A stretch of 64,000 nucleotides of DNA, from the NCBI GenBank assembly GCA_016840285.1, contig JAEOSR010000038.1, forward strand, positions 62,001 through 126,000. The letters are read 5' to 3'. Within the stretch, counting starts at the first letter, position 1. Every line of letters begins with the position of its first letter. The notes under the pieces are model-generated. The model did not search any database and was not told the origin of the DNA. It saw only the letters and a list, made by a program, of their open reading frames with translations. Positions 26,110 to 34,886 of this stretch are shown here, piece after piece. Source of the stretch: Candidatus Hodarchaeota archaeon. Lineage in GTDB: Archaea > Asgardarchaeota > Heimdallarchaeia > Hodarchaeales > Hodarchaeaceae. The position numbers and the translations under genes were made by a program.

Positions 26110-26271
26110 ATTTTAGCGCATCGAGATCCTTACTCGAGCTCTAAGAAAAAATTTTCGCGCACAGATCGGGAGACTCCATTTGAGGAGTCGATGAAGTACC
26201 TACATATGCGAAACTATCTTATAACCGCTAAGAAGATTCGAGAAGCATGGAATACTTCAAAAAGTGAATAA
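26110..26271 (+). CDS. Possible small basic protein or C-terminal extension behind TGA
   Basis: Immediately after TGA 26104-26106 of the regulator the same frame continues for 54 codons (RDPYSSSKKKFSRTD ... ESMKYLHMRNYLITAKKIREAW). It has no ATG/GTG/TTG at its head, but AAGGAGG at 26096-26102 sits at ribosome-site distance from ATT 26110; an internal ATG lies near 26191. It is charged and protein-like. It could be a separate small gene, a readthrough extension or chance. Confidence 0.3.
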   Translation: MLAHRDPYSSSKKKFSRTDRETPFEESMKYLHMRNYLITAKKIREAWNTSKSE

Positions 26272-26278
26272 CCTAAAC

Positions 26279-26299
26279 TTTCTTCTTTTCTTTTTTTTG
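26279..26299 (+). terminator. T-rich termination tract
   Basis: TTTCTTCTTTTCTTTTTTTTG follows the regulator region; oligo-T tracts are the usual archaeal termination signal. Confidence 0.45.
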
Positions 26300-26322
26300 A
26301 ATTCATTGTAGTTTAAAGAGAT

Positions 26323-27006
26323 ATGAAATTGAAAGGAGACAGAATCCAAACATCAAGCTATCATGGAGTACATCTGGAAAAAGAAGATGTAGCTGTTCTT
26401 CATGAGCTAGAGGAAATAATTGGGGAGAAAATTCCTTGTGAGAAGGGTGGTTTATATAGTACAGGATTTATTTATGAAGATCAAAAGATTTCTGGATTAA
26501 GTATACGAAAACACGGTTTGACCAGTCTTCCTGAAAGTATAGGTAACCTCCAGTATCTCCAGAAATTGTACCTACGTGATAATAATCTACAGACTCTTCC
26601 GAAAAATATTGGAAATCTATTAAGTCTCCAGGATTTAGACGTATTTAACAACCACATAGAATTTTTACCAGATACTATTGGAAAGCTGAATCATCTTATA
26701 AGACTAGATTTGTCTCGTAACAAATTGAAGACATTACCAGAAATTCTGGGAAAATTGAGGAACCTTGAAGTCTTGAGTTTACATACGAATCATTTAACTT
26801 CTTTTCCTGAGAGCATTGGTAATTTGTCTAACCTAACAAATCTGAGACTAGAGAATAATCAGTTGAAAACTCTTCCCGAAAACATTACTCACCTCAAGAA
26901 CCTTCAAAGTCTTTGGATAGGCAAGAATCATTTTGCATCGTTACCCGAAGACATTGAAATTTGGATGAAAAAACTGGAATCTCATAAATGCAAAATTAGA
27001 AGATAA
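26323..27006 (+). CDS. Leucine-rich repeat protein
   Basis: 227-residue cytoplasmic LRR protein. From about residue 58 it has six 23-residue repeats of the type LxxLxxLxLxxNxLxxLPxxIGxL, for example LQKLYLRDNNLQTLPKNIGNL and LIRLDLSRNKLKTLPEILGKL, making the Ras-group (SHOC2-like) plant/animal-type repeat. The N-terminal 55 residues are unique. There is no signal peptide or anchor, so it is a likely intracellular protein-interaction scaffold. ATG 26323; monocistronic. Such LRR proteins are frequent in Asgard genomes; the partner is unknown, although small GTPases are a family-level possibility. Confidence 0.88.
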   Translation: MKLKGDRIQTSSYHGVHLEKEDVAVLHELEEIIGEKIPCEKGGLYSTGFIYEDQKISGLSIRKHGLTSLPESIGNLQYLQKLYLRDNNLQTLPKNIGNLLSLQDLDVFNNHIEFLPDTIGKLNHLIRLDLSRNKLKTLPEILGKLRNLEVLSLHTNHLTSFPESIGNLSNLTNLRLENNQLKTLPENITHLKNLQSLWIGKNHFASLPEDIEIWMKKLESHKCKIRR

Positions 27007-27107
27007 GTCACGTATTGGATACTATGTCAAGATCTAAAATGTTTTAATGACGTGAACATAAATCCTTCAATACCACTAGAGACACCTAGATTTTCTGAGG
27101 TGATTAT

Positions 27108-27515
27108 ATGGGAATATCTATCAAGAATCCGGAAATAGAAATAAAAGAATTAATTGAAGATCTATTTACATCTCTAAATTTAAAAGAACGTGACAACATA
27201 AGAGAATTATTTCATCCTAACGCAACATTCGCCAATATAGGAAATTCAAATGAATTATTTCTAAGATCTTTGGAAGAATTTCTGGAAACTACAATTGAAG
27301 CAATCACAAAGCATAATATTGAAGTCAAAAATGAACTAGAAGAAATAACTCACATCCAAACTATTGATGGAGTGGTTGCTTCTGTTGAAATCAAATACAC
27401 TATGTTTATGCCACAATCCAAAGGTTTTCACACTGGATTACTTCATTTAGTGAATGAAAACAAGAAGTGGTTATTTCTTAACTGGACTGATAGAGGAATT
27501 GAGGAAAATACGTAA
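27108..27515 (+). CDS. NTF2-like / SnoaL-type domain protein
   Basis: 135 residues with the NTF2 cone fold: helices ELIEDLFTSLNLKERDNIRELFHPNATF followed by strands VVASVEIKYTMF, THTGLLHL-like and KKWLFLNWTDRG. These proteins are small enzymes or binding proteins; nothing in the pocket identifies a substrate. ATG 27108 has GAGGTGATTAT directly upstream, a near-perfect archaeal ribosome site. It converges on the histidine phosphatase gene with a two-base gap. Confidence 0.7.
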   Translation: MGISIKNPEIEIKELIEDLFTSLNLKERDNIRELFHPNATFANIGNSNELFLRSLEEFLETTIEAITKHNIEVKNELEEITHIQTIDGVVASVEIKYTMFMPQSKGFHTGLLHLVNENKKWLFLNWTDRGIEENT

Positions 27516-27517
27516 GC

Positions 27518-28099
27518 TCAAGGGAAGAAATAGGTCCATCCAGGTTTCCACGCTTTCGGTTGTTTTCTTCGCCAATCTTCTTCAATAGCCTGTTTCCATG
27601 TTTTATCCTTTAATATAACATCTAAAGCCAGTTGGGGTGCTTGATGGGCTATAATAGCAACTTTTTTTCCCAAATGATATGTCTGTAAATCCTCTAAAAA
27701 ATTTCTAATCCTTTTCTCGACCTCTATGTAACTTTCTCCATTGGGAAAAGGGTCAGCTATGTGATTTTCCATAATTTTTCTCAGTGTACTGGTTTTAACA
27801 CCAGTTAAGTCTCCGTAGTTGCATTCTCTTAACCTTTTGTCTTGAACTATTTGGATTGAAGAACCCCATATTATATTTGCAGAATCAGTGGCGCGTTTCA
27901 GATCAGAACAAAAGACAATATCAAAATGAACATCTTTAAGTCGCTGAGACAATTTTTTTGTCTGTTTTAATCCAAGATCAGACAGGGGGCTAATTCCCCA
28001 CCCTGTTGCGATATTCTCTTCATTATCATTTGTTGTTCCATGTACGAAATAGACTATTTCATTACCCAACAAAGGTTCTCTCCACGAATTATTACCCAC
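27518..28099 (-). CDS. Histidine phosphatase family protein (VHG variant)
   Basis: 193-residue phosphoglycerate-mutase-like protein. The usual RHG is VHG (FVHGTTNDNE), so the histidine nucleophile remains but its arginine neighbour is replaced; the same motif with ATGW following is known in a subfamily. The second arginine (CSDLKRATDSA) and the distal histidine in AHQAP are present. It overlaps the amidohydrolase gene by 8 bases, so the two are cotranscribed, the amidohydrolase first. A small-molecule phosphatase is likely. The lost arginine may lower or alter phosphatase activity. Confidence 0.82.
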   Translation of the reverse strand: MGNNSWREPLLGNEIVYFVHGTTNDNEENIATGWGISPLSDLGLKQTKKLSQRLKDVHFDIVFCSDLKRATDSANIIWGSSIQIVQDKRLRECNYGDLTGVKTSTLRKIMENHIADPFPNGESYIEVEKRIRNFLEDLQTYHLGKKVAIIAHQAPQLALDVILKDKTWKQAIEEDWRRKQPKAWKPGWTYFFP

Positions 28100-29504
28100 C
28101 TTTTAGTTTTTGCGAGAGTTTCAAAAAGGTTTGAAATGATTTAACAGTCAAGTTTGTCTTAAGACCAGGTTTCGGATTCTTTTCTTGACTCAATGTATAT
28201 CCCCCCATTTCTAGAAGTTCTTCAAAAGCCTCTTGAGCATTTTTCAGTATTTTTGTTTCATTTAATGTTGTAATCTGCCTATTTTTCATTACAACGTTAC
28301 CATCAATGATAACGGTATCTACATCCGATCCGAAGGCGGAGTAGACTATATGGGAGGGACAATTATGGAAAGGAGTTAGGTGAGGCTTCTTGAAATCCAA
28401 CATAATTATATCGGCTTTCTTACCCACTTCCAGAGATCCAATTTCGTTTTCCAATCCAATACTTTTCGCCCCTAAAATTGTAGCCATGCGAATTATCTGT
28501 TGAGCAGGTAAAACTGTGCCTTCTCTTTTATTCTGTTTATGTAAAAATGCAGCAGTTCTCATCTCTTCAATCATGTCGAGATTATTGTTACTCCCGCAAC
28601 CATCAGTTCCAATACCAACTTTAATATTAGTTTCTAATAGCTCTGGTATGGGTGCAATCTCATTTCCGTACTTCATCATTGCAGACGGACAATGTGCAAC
28701 TGTTGTGTTGGTTTTCTTCATGATTTTCATATCATCTTTGTTCACAAAAACACAATGTGCTGCCAGTACATCGCCCTTTAATATTCCTAAATTATGTAAA
28801 TGATCAATGGATGTTTCTCCATGTTTTTCTTTTGCCATCTTGGGCTCGTTTGGCGCCTCAGCGACATGAATGTGCAACCCAACATCAATATCGTCAGCAG
28901 CTTCACGTGTTTTTTGTAGTAAGTCTGGTGAACATGAATATATAGAATGAGGGCCCAACTTACAAACGACCCTACCATTTGAGGAGTTGTCATACTTTTT
29001 AGCAAACGCCACACTTTCTGTTAACTCTCGTTCTCCTTTAGCTGGGTCATTTAATTCTAATATTCCTTGAGCAAGACTTGCACGCATCCCTGCTTCGTTG
29101 ACTGCTGTGACAACTCTATCCATATGCCAATATTGATCAGCAAAAGTTGTAGTTCCTGTTGTTATCATCTCTAAACAACCCAGTAACGCCCCAACATAAC
29201 AATGTTCAGCAGTAATATTTTTTTCGATGGACCAAATTATTGGCAGCCAATTAATTCCTGGGACATCATCCGCTACTCCTCGAAATAAGGTCATTGCTAA
29301 ATGTGTGTGCGTATTGATGAGTCCTGGCATTATAACCATCCCCTCCGCATCGATTTCTTTATCTGAGGAATAATTTTGTAATTTGTTCATTGAACCAATA
29401 TCAATTATTTTATTAGCTTCAATAGCTATTCCCCCATCTGAAATGACTTCATTCTTTGAGTTAACAGTCAAAATTATTCCGTTTTTAATCAGTAAATCAA
29501 CCAA
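28092..29504 (-). CDS. Amidohydrolase, SAH/MTA deaminase type
   Basis: 470-residue metal-dependent deaminase of the ATZ/TRZ family. Metal ligands are HTH in GLINTHTHLAMTLFRG, the histidine in HIHVAEAP, AHC and the aspartate in GIGTDGCGSNNNLD. This pattern matches S-adenosylhomocysteine / 5'-methylthioadenosine deaminases, which salvage adenosyl products of methylation. No N-terminal signal, so cytoplasmic. Start at 29504 is the standard beginning (MVDLLIKNG). It is the first gene of a two-gene unit with the phosphatase. Guanine- or chlorohydrolase-type activities are less likely. Confidence 0.88.
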   Translation of the reverse strand: MVDLLIKNGIILTVNSKNEVISDGGIAIEANKIIDIGSMNKLQNYSSDKEIDAEGMVIMPGLINTHTHLAMTLFRGVADDVPGINWLPIIWSIEKNITAEHCYVGALLGCLEMITTGTTTFADQYWHMDRVVTAVNEAGMRASLAQGILELNDPAKGERELTESVAFAKKYDNSSNGRVVCKLGPHSIYSCSPDLLQKTREAADDIDVGLHIHVAEAPNEPKMAKEKHGETSIDHLHNLGILKGDVLAAHCVFVNKDDMKIMKKTNTTVAHCPSAMMKYGNEIAPIPELLETNIKVGIGTDGCGSNNNLDMIEEMRTAAFLHKQNKREGTVLPAQQIIRMATILGAKSIGLENEIGSLEVGKKADIIMLDFKKPHLTPFHNCPSHIVYSAFGSDVDTVIIDGNVVMKNRQITTLNETKILKNAQEAFEELLEMGGYTLSQEKNPKPGLKTNLTVKSFQTFLKLSQKLKGG

Positions 29505-29711
29505 AAAAGAACACCTCGGTAATGATTAAATGATACATATTGATTACTTAGAGGATTAAAATAATTTCAGTCTTTACCTGTTGCTTATCGGATGGAAACT
29601 CTTTTTCTCTAAAAGTGTTCATAAAAACGTACGCATTGTTCTAAAACATAGATTATTAGACTTGTTACTTGTGTACAGACCTGACTGATCTCAACAACGG
29701 GAAACTATTCA

Positions 29712-31229
29712 ATGATTATGCTACAAAGAATTCAGTTCACTAGAATACAGCTAATTGTATCTTTTAGTCTTATTATCTTTTTCGTCATGAGCGGAATAAA
29801 CTCAAACATTATTTTCCATATAAGTCCATCTTCCAGTAATGAAGTAAAGGCTGTTGGGCATCAACGAACTTTCTGGACTTGTGACTTTTCTATTCCCTCA
29901 TTTTATGAACTAAATGCAACATTACTGGCAATTGGAGAACATTGCTGTATTTACATGCAAGATGATTGTATTTCAGAACTTGGGGAATCAGTTGCAATTA
30001 GTCAAACTGAAACCATTCGTGATGAATATGACACTTCCATTTATCCTCAAGTGATTGACTTAGCTGGGCATCCAAATGGGACCTTGGGGGATATCGATAA
30101 CGATCCTCGGATCTTCATCTTACTCTCCCGTAATACGATGACTTACTATTCCGAACGGAATGAATTTTCTTCTTCTATAGTATCGTATACAAACGAGTGT
30201 GAAATGTTTTATCTTTACTATAAGTGTCATAGTATTTCATGGACACTAGCTGTTGTTGCACATGAATTTCATCATCTGATTTGGTTTAATAATGAATTAG
30301 ATGAACCCCCATTGACCCTTGAGGCATTAGCTCAATATGCTATGTATCACGCTGGATACTTAGCTCCCTATAACAATCTCGCCCCTCAGGTTGGGTACTA
30401 TCTTTCACACCCAGAAGATTCTATTCTGTATTGGTCCCACAATGATTATGGAAGCGGATATTTACTTGCTTTCTACATTGCGGAACATTATGGGGTGGAA
30501 ATTCTCCGAAATCTAATAACAGAGCCATCTGATGGACCAGCTGGAATTGAAACGGTTTTACAAAGAGCTGGTCATAATATCACATTTAATGAACTCTATG
30601 TGAATTGGATCACGGCACTGACAATAGATGAACCTGGATTTCAAAACGACATCTATGGTTTTAAAGAAATTGACGCCAAAATTACTCGATTTATCCTTGT
30701 TAATGATTTTCCTATCCTTAATGACTCTGTTACCCTCCAATATTATGGATTTCATATTCATAAATTACTATCTCCACCGGATAATTTCACTGTTCAGATA
30801 AAAAAATTCTCAAATCATGCCATTGCTACATCCATTGCATCACATGATGCCTTTGGATGGCATATACGCCAAAACATTCATGATGAAAAGGATACAATAA
30901 TTACCGATAATATTGTAGGTAATTCGATTGATGTGGCTTATGTTTTAACTAGTTACGTCTCGAAAGTCACACCAGTCGCCTCTAGAAATGAAACTGGTCC
31001 TTCAACTGGAATCGAAATATCAATATTCCAATCTCAAGGGATACCCAAAACTACTCCCCAAGTACCTACAACTGTAACCAAAACCTCTATACACACTTCC
31101 CAGACATCTAGATCAGTGGATAGATCAAATTGGGATCAAATGATACCTCTATCAATATTCTTGGGAATCTGTCTTCTATTTGGAATTATCATTACCATCT
31201 GGCTAAAAGCTTTTTCGAGAAGAAAATAA
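29712..31229 (+). CDS. Secreted zinc metallopeptidase, membrane-anchored
   Basis: 505 residues: signal sequence (IVSFSLIIFFVMSGI) at the N terminus, catalytic domain, Thr/Ser-rich linker and C-terminal helix (LSIFLGICLLFGIIITIWL) with a basic tail. The zinc motif is H-E-F-H-H in VVAHEFHHLIW with a downstream glutamate in LTLEALAQYA. The PNGTLGDIDNDPRIFILL block before it is typical of M30 (hyicolysin)-like and M6-like peptidases. It acts outside the cell. With the sugar dehydrogenase next door and the C25 protease it makes up a set of surface hydrolases. M30 versus M6 is not decided. Confidence 0.82.
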   Translation: MIMLQRIQFTRIQLIVSFSLIIFFVMSGINSNIIFHISPSSSNEVKAVGHQRTFWTCDFSIPSFYELNATLLAIGEHCCIYMQDDCISELGESVAISQTETIRDEYDTSIYPQVIDLAGHPNGTLGDIDNDPRIFILLSRNTMTYYSERNEFSSSIVSYTNECEMFYLYYKCHSISWTLAVVAHEFHHLIWFNNELDEPPLTLEALAQYAMYHAGYLAPYNNLAPQVGYYLSHPEDSILYWSHNDYGSGYLLAFYIAEHYGVEILRNLITEPSDGPAGIETVLQRAGHNITFNELYVNWITALTIDEPGFQNDIYGFKEIDAKITRFILVNDFPILNDSVTLQYYGFHIHKLLSPPDNFTVQIKKFSNHAIATSIASHDAFGWHIRQNIHDEKDTIITDNIVGNSIDVAYVLTSYVSKVTPVASRNETGPSTGIEISIFQSQGIPKTTPQVPTTVTKTSIHTSQTSRSVDRSNWDQMIPLSIFLGICLLFGIIITIWLKAFSRRK

Positions 31230-31308
31230 TCTTAATGACAACAATAACTGAATTTCGTAAAGGGGTCATTTTAACCACCTTAAGACAGTTGAAAACAAGT
31301 GGATTATC

Positions 31309-31488
31309 ATGACTACCGAAGAAATGCTTAACAAATTTACCGATGAGCATATTAAGGATGGAGCTGATGAGCATATTGATTCGTTAGCCAAGAAATATCT
31401 TAATGCTGACAGAAATCCTTTTCGTTCTTCCACTGAGTGTAGAATGGTTTACAAAATAAAACCTATTTCTGTCTTCAGGATCAACTAA
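31309..31488 (+). CDS. Possible small protein, 59 residues
   Basis: ATG 31309 overlaps the TGA of a 25-codon frame (ATG 31235 to 31312) as ATGA, an arrangement typical of coupled translation. The 59-residue product is charged and contains the repeat DEHIKDGADEHID. I recognise no family. It lies between two secreted-protein genes and may be remnant DNA. Confidence 0.3.
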   Translation: MTTEEMLNKFTDEHIKDGADEHIDSLAKKYLNADRNPFRSSTECRMVYKIKPISVFRIN

Positions 31489-31511
31489 CTCTTTATTAAA
31501 ATGGGTTTTAT

Positions 31512-32858
31512 ATGAAGAAAGCAGCAAGTATAATGATTCTGTTTATTTTATTTATATTAACAGTCATAGCATTTAGCACACATGCTAGAACTCGTAATAC
31601 AACGAGTAACTCCACTCTAGAATTTGATGATGTCGAATTTCTGATCGAACAGGCTTTCCCCAACCTCACGTTTAGTAATCCAGTCGGTCTTTATCATGCT
31701 GGTGATGATAGTAATCGTCTCTTTGTTGTCGAACAGGAAGGGATCATCTATACATTCAATAACTCAGGGTTAGTAACCTCCACCGAGGTTTTCTTGGATA
31801 TCTCTGATAAGGTACTATATGGAGGAGAACAAGGTCTTCTAGGCCTAGCTTTTCATCCTAATTATTCCTCCAACGGATATTTCTACCTTAACTACATTTC
31901 AGATACTCCTCGCCGAACAGTTGTTGCTCAGTATTCGATCCTGAATAATAATTCCAACCTAGCAAATCGTACAAGTGAATATGTACTATTAGAGGTGACA
32001 CAACCATTCTCAAATCATAATGGAGGTCAAATAACCTTTGGATCCGATGGGTATCTCTACATTGCATTAGGTGATGGTGGTAGCGGAGGTGACCCCCTGG
32101 GGCACGGTCAAAATCGATCAACCTTATTAGGATCGATCCTTCGAATTAATGTGGATAATATTTCATCTAATACAGCTTATACCATTCCAGATGATAATCC
32201 CTTCGTAGGAAATGTTAATAATTTTCGTGAAGAAATTTTTGCATATGGATTACGGAACCCTTGGCGGCTCAGTTTTGATTCCGTGACAGGTTCACTTTGG
32301 GCTGCCGATGTCGGTCAAAACAAGATTGAGGAAATCGATATTATTGAAAAAGGTGATAACTATGGCTGGAATATTATGGAAGGATCTCTTTGTTACTCCC
32401 CATCCACAGGATGTAATCAAACAGAGCTGACAATTCCAATTTTTGAATATGGTCACGATATCGGTAATTCAATAACAGGGGGTTATGTGTATCGTGGTTC
32501 TTTGCTCATCACTTTATATGGTTATTATATCTATGCAGACTATGGCTCAGGGAGGATTTGGGCGTTAATCTATGATAATTCGACTGTTCAAAATTATCTC
32601 CTTGTTGATACTCCATTAAATATCGTTTCTTTTGGTGTTGACAAAGAAAATGAGTTATATATTTGCGCATTTGATGGAAAAATCCATAAACTGAAAGAGA
32701 CTATAAACAAATCCACAGCTATCAGTACCTCTTCATTCTTTACATCGTCTCAACCAACAACTATACAAACAAGTACAGTTGTAGGATTCTTAACAACATC
32801 AGTGCTGTTGTTGTTTCCATTCACCATTTTTTTGAGGCGAAAAAGAAACCAGCAGTGA
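31512..32858 (+). CDS. Secreted PQQ-type glucose/sorbosone dehydrogenase-like protein
   Basis: 448 residues with a signal sequence (MILFILFILTVIAFS) and a C-terminal anchor (TVVGFLTTSVLLLFPFTIF) followed by RRKRNQQ. The body is a six-bladed propeller of the GSDH family: FSNPVGL, GGEQGLLGLAFHP, HNGGQITFGSDGYLYIALGDGG and YGLRNPWRLSFD are its hallmark strands. Members oxidise sugars with PQQ, but many archaeal members have unproven cofactor use. Surface exposed. Start ATG 31512 with a poor ribosome site. A Ser/Thr linker precedes the anchor. Confidence 0.88.
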   Translation: MKKAASIMILFILFILTVIAFSTHARTRNTTSNSTLEFDDVEFLIEQAFPNLTFSNPVGLYHAGDDSNRLFVVEQEGIIYTFNNSGLVTSTEVFLDISDKVLYGGEQGLLGLAFHPNYSSNGYFYLNYISDTPRRTVVAQYSILNNNSNLANRTSEYVLLEVTQPFSNHNGGQITFGSDGYLYIALGDGGSGGDPLGHGQNRSTLLGSILRINVDNISSNTAYTIPDDNPFVGNVNNFREEIFAYGLRNPWRLSFDSVTGSLWAADVGQNKIEEIDIIEKGDNYGWNIMEGSLCYSPSTGCNQTELTIPIFEYGHDIGNSITGGYVYRGSLLITLYGYYIYADYGSGRIWALIYDNSTVQNYLLVDTPLNIVSFGVDKENELYICAFDGKIHKLKETINKSTAISTSSFFTSSQPTTIQTSTVVGFLTTSVLLLFPFTIFLRRKRNQQ

Positions 32859-33033
32859 GTTCTCTCATTCATATTAATAATTACTTTGCGTATCTATTTA
32901 ATCGTGAAGCGCCGATTGCCTTTTTCTTCTTGAAATGAGAGATAACTTATGTCATTCGTCTCTCTAATTTAGTATCTATTGCCTCAAAAAGAAGAGTTTT
33001 ATTAGATGGTTAATAATTTTAGAGTAGACACGA

Positions 33034-33390
33034 ATGCAGATGGATGTGTCCTGTATGAAGAAAGCAAAAGCAACCCATGATGGTACTGAAATTGCAGAAA
33101 AAAGAGACAGAATTGCAGATGAAATGTCTGAAGATGAAATATTTATTCGAACAGTGGACAACGCTTTAAAAGTACCAAATGCAAATTCACTAGAGAAATT
33201 AATATTAGCATTCTCCACTATTCCAGAAGCAAGATCAGATTTCCCTCTGGCTAGAGATCGCTTTATTGATATTCTTGATTTTCTTGAAACAAATGAAGAG
33301 TTTCCCCCAGAAGAGATAGTGCTTTTAAAACATTCAATTGAAAATGTTAATTCTTTTCAAGAGCTTTTAGCGTGGAGAGTTGAAAACTAA
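33034..33390 (+). CDS. Hypothetical acidic helical protein
   Basis: 118 residues from ATG 33034, with ATG 33040 and 33055 (MKKAKATHD) as alternatives. Strongly charged and predicted helical (EKRDRIADEMSEDEIFIRTVDNAL ... DFLETNEEFPPEEIVLLKHSIEN). No signal peptide or metal motif. I do not recognise it. It stands alone between a secreted dehydrogenase gene and a decayed gene on the other strand. Confidence 0.5.
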   Translation: MQMDVSCMKKAKATHDGTEIAEKRDRIADEMSEDEIFIRTVDNALKVPNANSLEKLILAFSTIPEARSDFPLARDRFIDILDFLETNEEFPPEEIVLLKHSIENVNSFQELLAWRVEN

Positions 33391-33416
33391 TCCCAATCTA
33401 GTCCATATTTTTACTA

Positions 33417-33968
33417 TCACAAGATTAAGAGACCTTTATCTACTTGTTGACGCAGTTTTAAAGCTTCTTTAAGATAGATTTGAAACTCTAACAAAGGATT
33501 CTCGTCCATTGAGGGGAATGTAACAATGAATAAACAACTCTTTGCTCCACTACACACGGTTTTAACGGTTTTAACGTTAACTGGAGTATTTAAAGTTGAC
33601 TCAAATACCTCTTGTAACCTAAAGCGGGAACAATTGTGTAAAAGAGACGAATACAACAATTTTAGTTGTTGTAATGGACAATGCTATTTAGAATATCGTA
33701 CCTGAATAGAGGTTTCAGACTTCTTGATAAAAGCCTCTGCGCGATATTGACGATTTAATTTTTGAATAAATTGGTCAATATTTTGGCCTTTTAGCCGAGT
33801 TTTTCGGATTAAATTTACTGCTTGGGGGTGAGTACATGCTCTCCCACATGATTTTAAACCCTCTGCGTGAACCTGTTTAGATTAGTCTTCAAGACCTTTG
33901 AAAAGTCCTAAAAACCATTGTTTCAAAAATCCAAAAATCCATTGTTCACTATTATGATGTTCATTCAT
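33417..33968 (-). pseudogene. Decayed DUF6144/V4R-like protein with two in-frame stops
   Basis: From ATG 33968 one uninterrupted frame of 184 codons runs to 33417 but for TAA at 33882-33884 and TAG at 33684-33686. The product across the stops is coherent: MNEHHNSEQWIFGFLKQWF, then CGRACTHPQAVNLI, IQVRYSK-stop-HCPLQQLKLLYSSLL, and KTVCSGAKSCLFIV. The cysteine pattern and the final CxGxxxCxFxI resemble archaeal DUF6144 and V4R-domain proteins. Two different stops make decay the simplest reading. Only the last 80 codons would be seen by a gene caller. Confidence 0.65.
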
Positions 33969-34242
33969 TTTTCCACTTCCGTGAAAGGAAAATTTCCGAA
34001 AAAGTTAACATTCGCATTCCCTTTATAAATAAAAAGAAAAACTCTCTGGAAATGTCACAAAAAAAAATTACGAAAAAACAGAAATATTAGTGAATAATCA
34101 TCCTCTTAATTTTATAATCTCTCTAATCTCTGATAAAACCATAATGGAAAGAAAAACTTTTTCCTGTAATATTTCTCAATTTGTGATGATTTAAGTCAAA
34201 AAAGAAGAATAAAAAAGAGAGAGGAATATTGTTAACCCAGTA

Positions 34243-34311
34243 TTATTTCTTTTTCTCTTTTGTTTTGGTCTGAGTTTTTTTCTTTGTTCCTTTCTTTTTC
34301 TTTGCCATCAT
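34243..34311 (-). CDS. Lysine-rich micropeptide, 22 residues
   Basis: ATG 34311 (or 34308) encodes MMAKKKKGTKKKTQTKTKEK and two more lysines; 13 of 22 residues are lysine. GGTGA is 3-6 bases upstream. It lies just downstream, on the same strand, of an acidic micropeptide gene. Such polycations bind nucleic acid or acidic protein; a chance A-rich frame is the alternative. Confidence 0.45.
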   Translation of the reverse strand: MMAKKKKGTKKKTQTKTKEKKK

Positions 34312-34399
34312 TATTCACCATAAAATAAGCATTTCATCATTGTTCTGCAAAAATACCCTTCTTGGGGCCCATTTTTATGAATAATCTCATTTTTCAGGT

Positions 34400-34528
34400 T
34401 TAAGCATCTTCTTCATAATACTTATCGTATTTATCGTCTTCTGTCCAGTCGTCTTCTTCGTCATCCCAGTTGTCATCCCAATCTTCCTCCACTTCTTCTC
34501 TTTTCTTATCTTTGGGAACGTTCATCAT
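34400..34528 (-). CDS. Acidic Trp/Asp-rich micropeptide, 42 residues
   Basis: ATG 34528 encodes a chain beginning MMNVPKDKKREEVEED, then WDDNWDDEEDDWTEDD, ending KYYEEDA. Roughly half the residues are Asp or Glu, with tryptophan spaced at near-regular intervals. AAGGA lies about 10 bases upstream. The reading frame is unlikely to stay so acidic by chance in AT-rich DNA. Its gene precedes the lysine-rich micropeptide on the same strand, suggesting a charge-complementary pair. No family recognised. Confidence 0.55.
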   Translation of the reverse strand: MMNVPKDKKREEVEEDWDDNWDDEEDDWTEDDKYDKYYEEDA

Positions 34529-34886
34529 GGTTAGTGAATCCTTTTTCCAACATAATTGGTTCTTTCAACTTTCGGTTTATCCTAGTTTAGGGAAAATCTG
34601 ACCGAGAAAAACGTTTGAACTTCCATGTTTTTTAACCTTTCCGTTTTTCTATAGCGCCATCTAAAGGAAATTCTTCTAAAATCATAATGTTATAATGAAT
34701 CTTATGACCTATTCTATTCAGCGTTGTAGTATTTTTCTTAAATCGAACAATTCATACTCTAAATTCCAAAAATAAAATAATTTCTACTAAGATAAACTAG
34801 ATATATCTAGACTTACATTAAGACAGGTAATTGATTTATGATCCGTTAAGAACGAAAAATAGAGCGTTAAATTAAAAATATTATGA
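34529..34886. other. Intergenic region, no supported gene
   Basis: 358 AT-rich bases that should hold the promoter of the acidic micropeptide. It includes the perfect 14-base palindrome CTAGATATATCTAG at 34797-34810. A 17-codon frame on the minus strand near 34640-34690 (MILEEFPLDGAIEKRKG) is too short to support. Confidence 0.45.

Noticed and set aside
27518..28099. RHG to VHG change as a novel finding
   Set aside because: I recall this VHG/ATGW motif in a known subfamily of histidine phosphatases, so it is noted only in the feature.
34797..34810. 14-base palindrome CTAGATATATCTAG
   Set aside because: Short, very AT-rich and not next to a regulator; may be chance.
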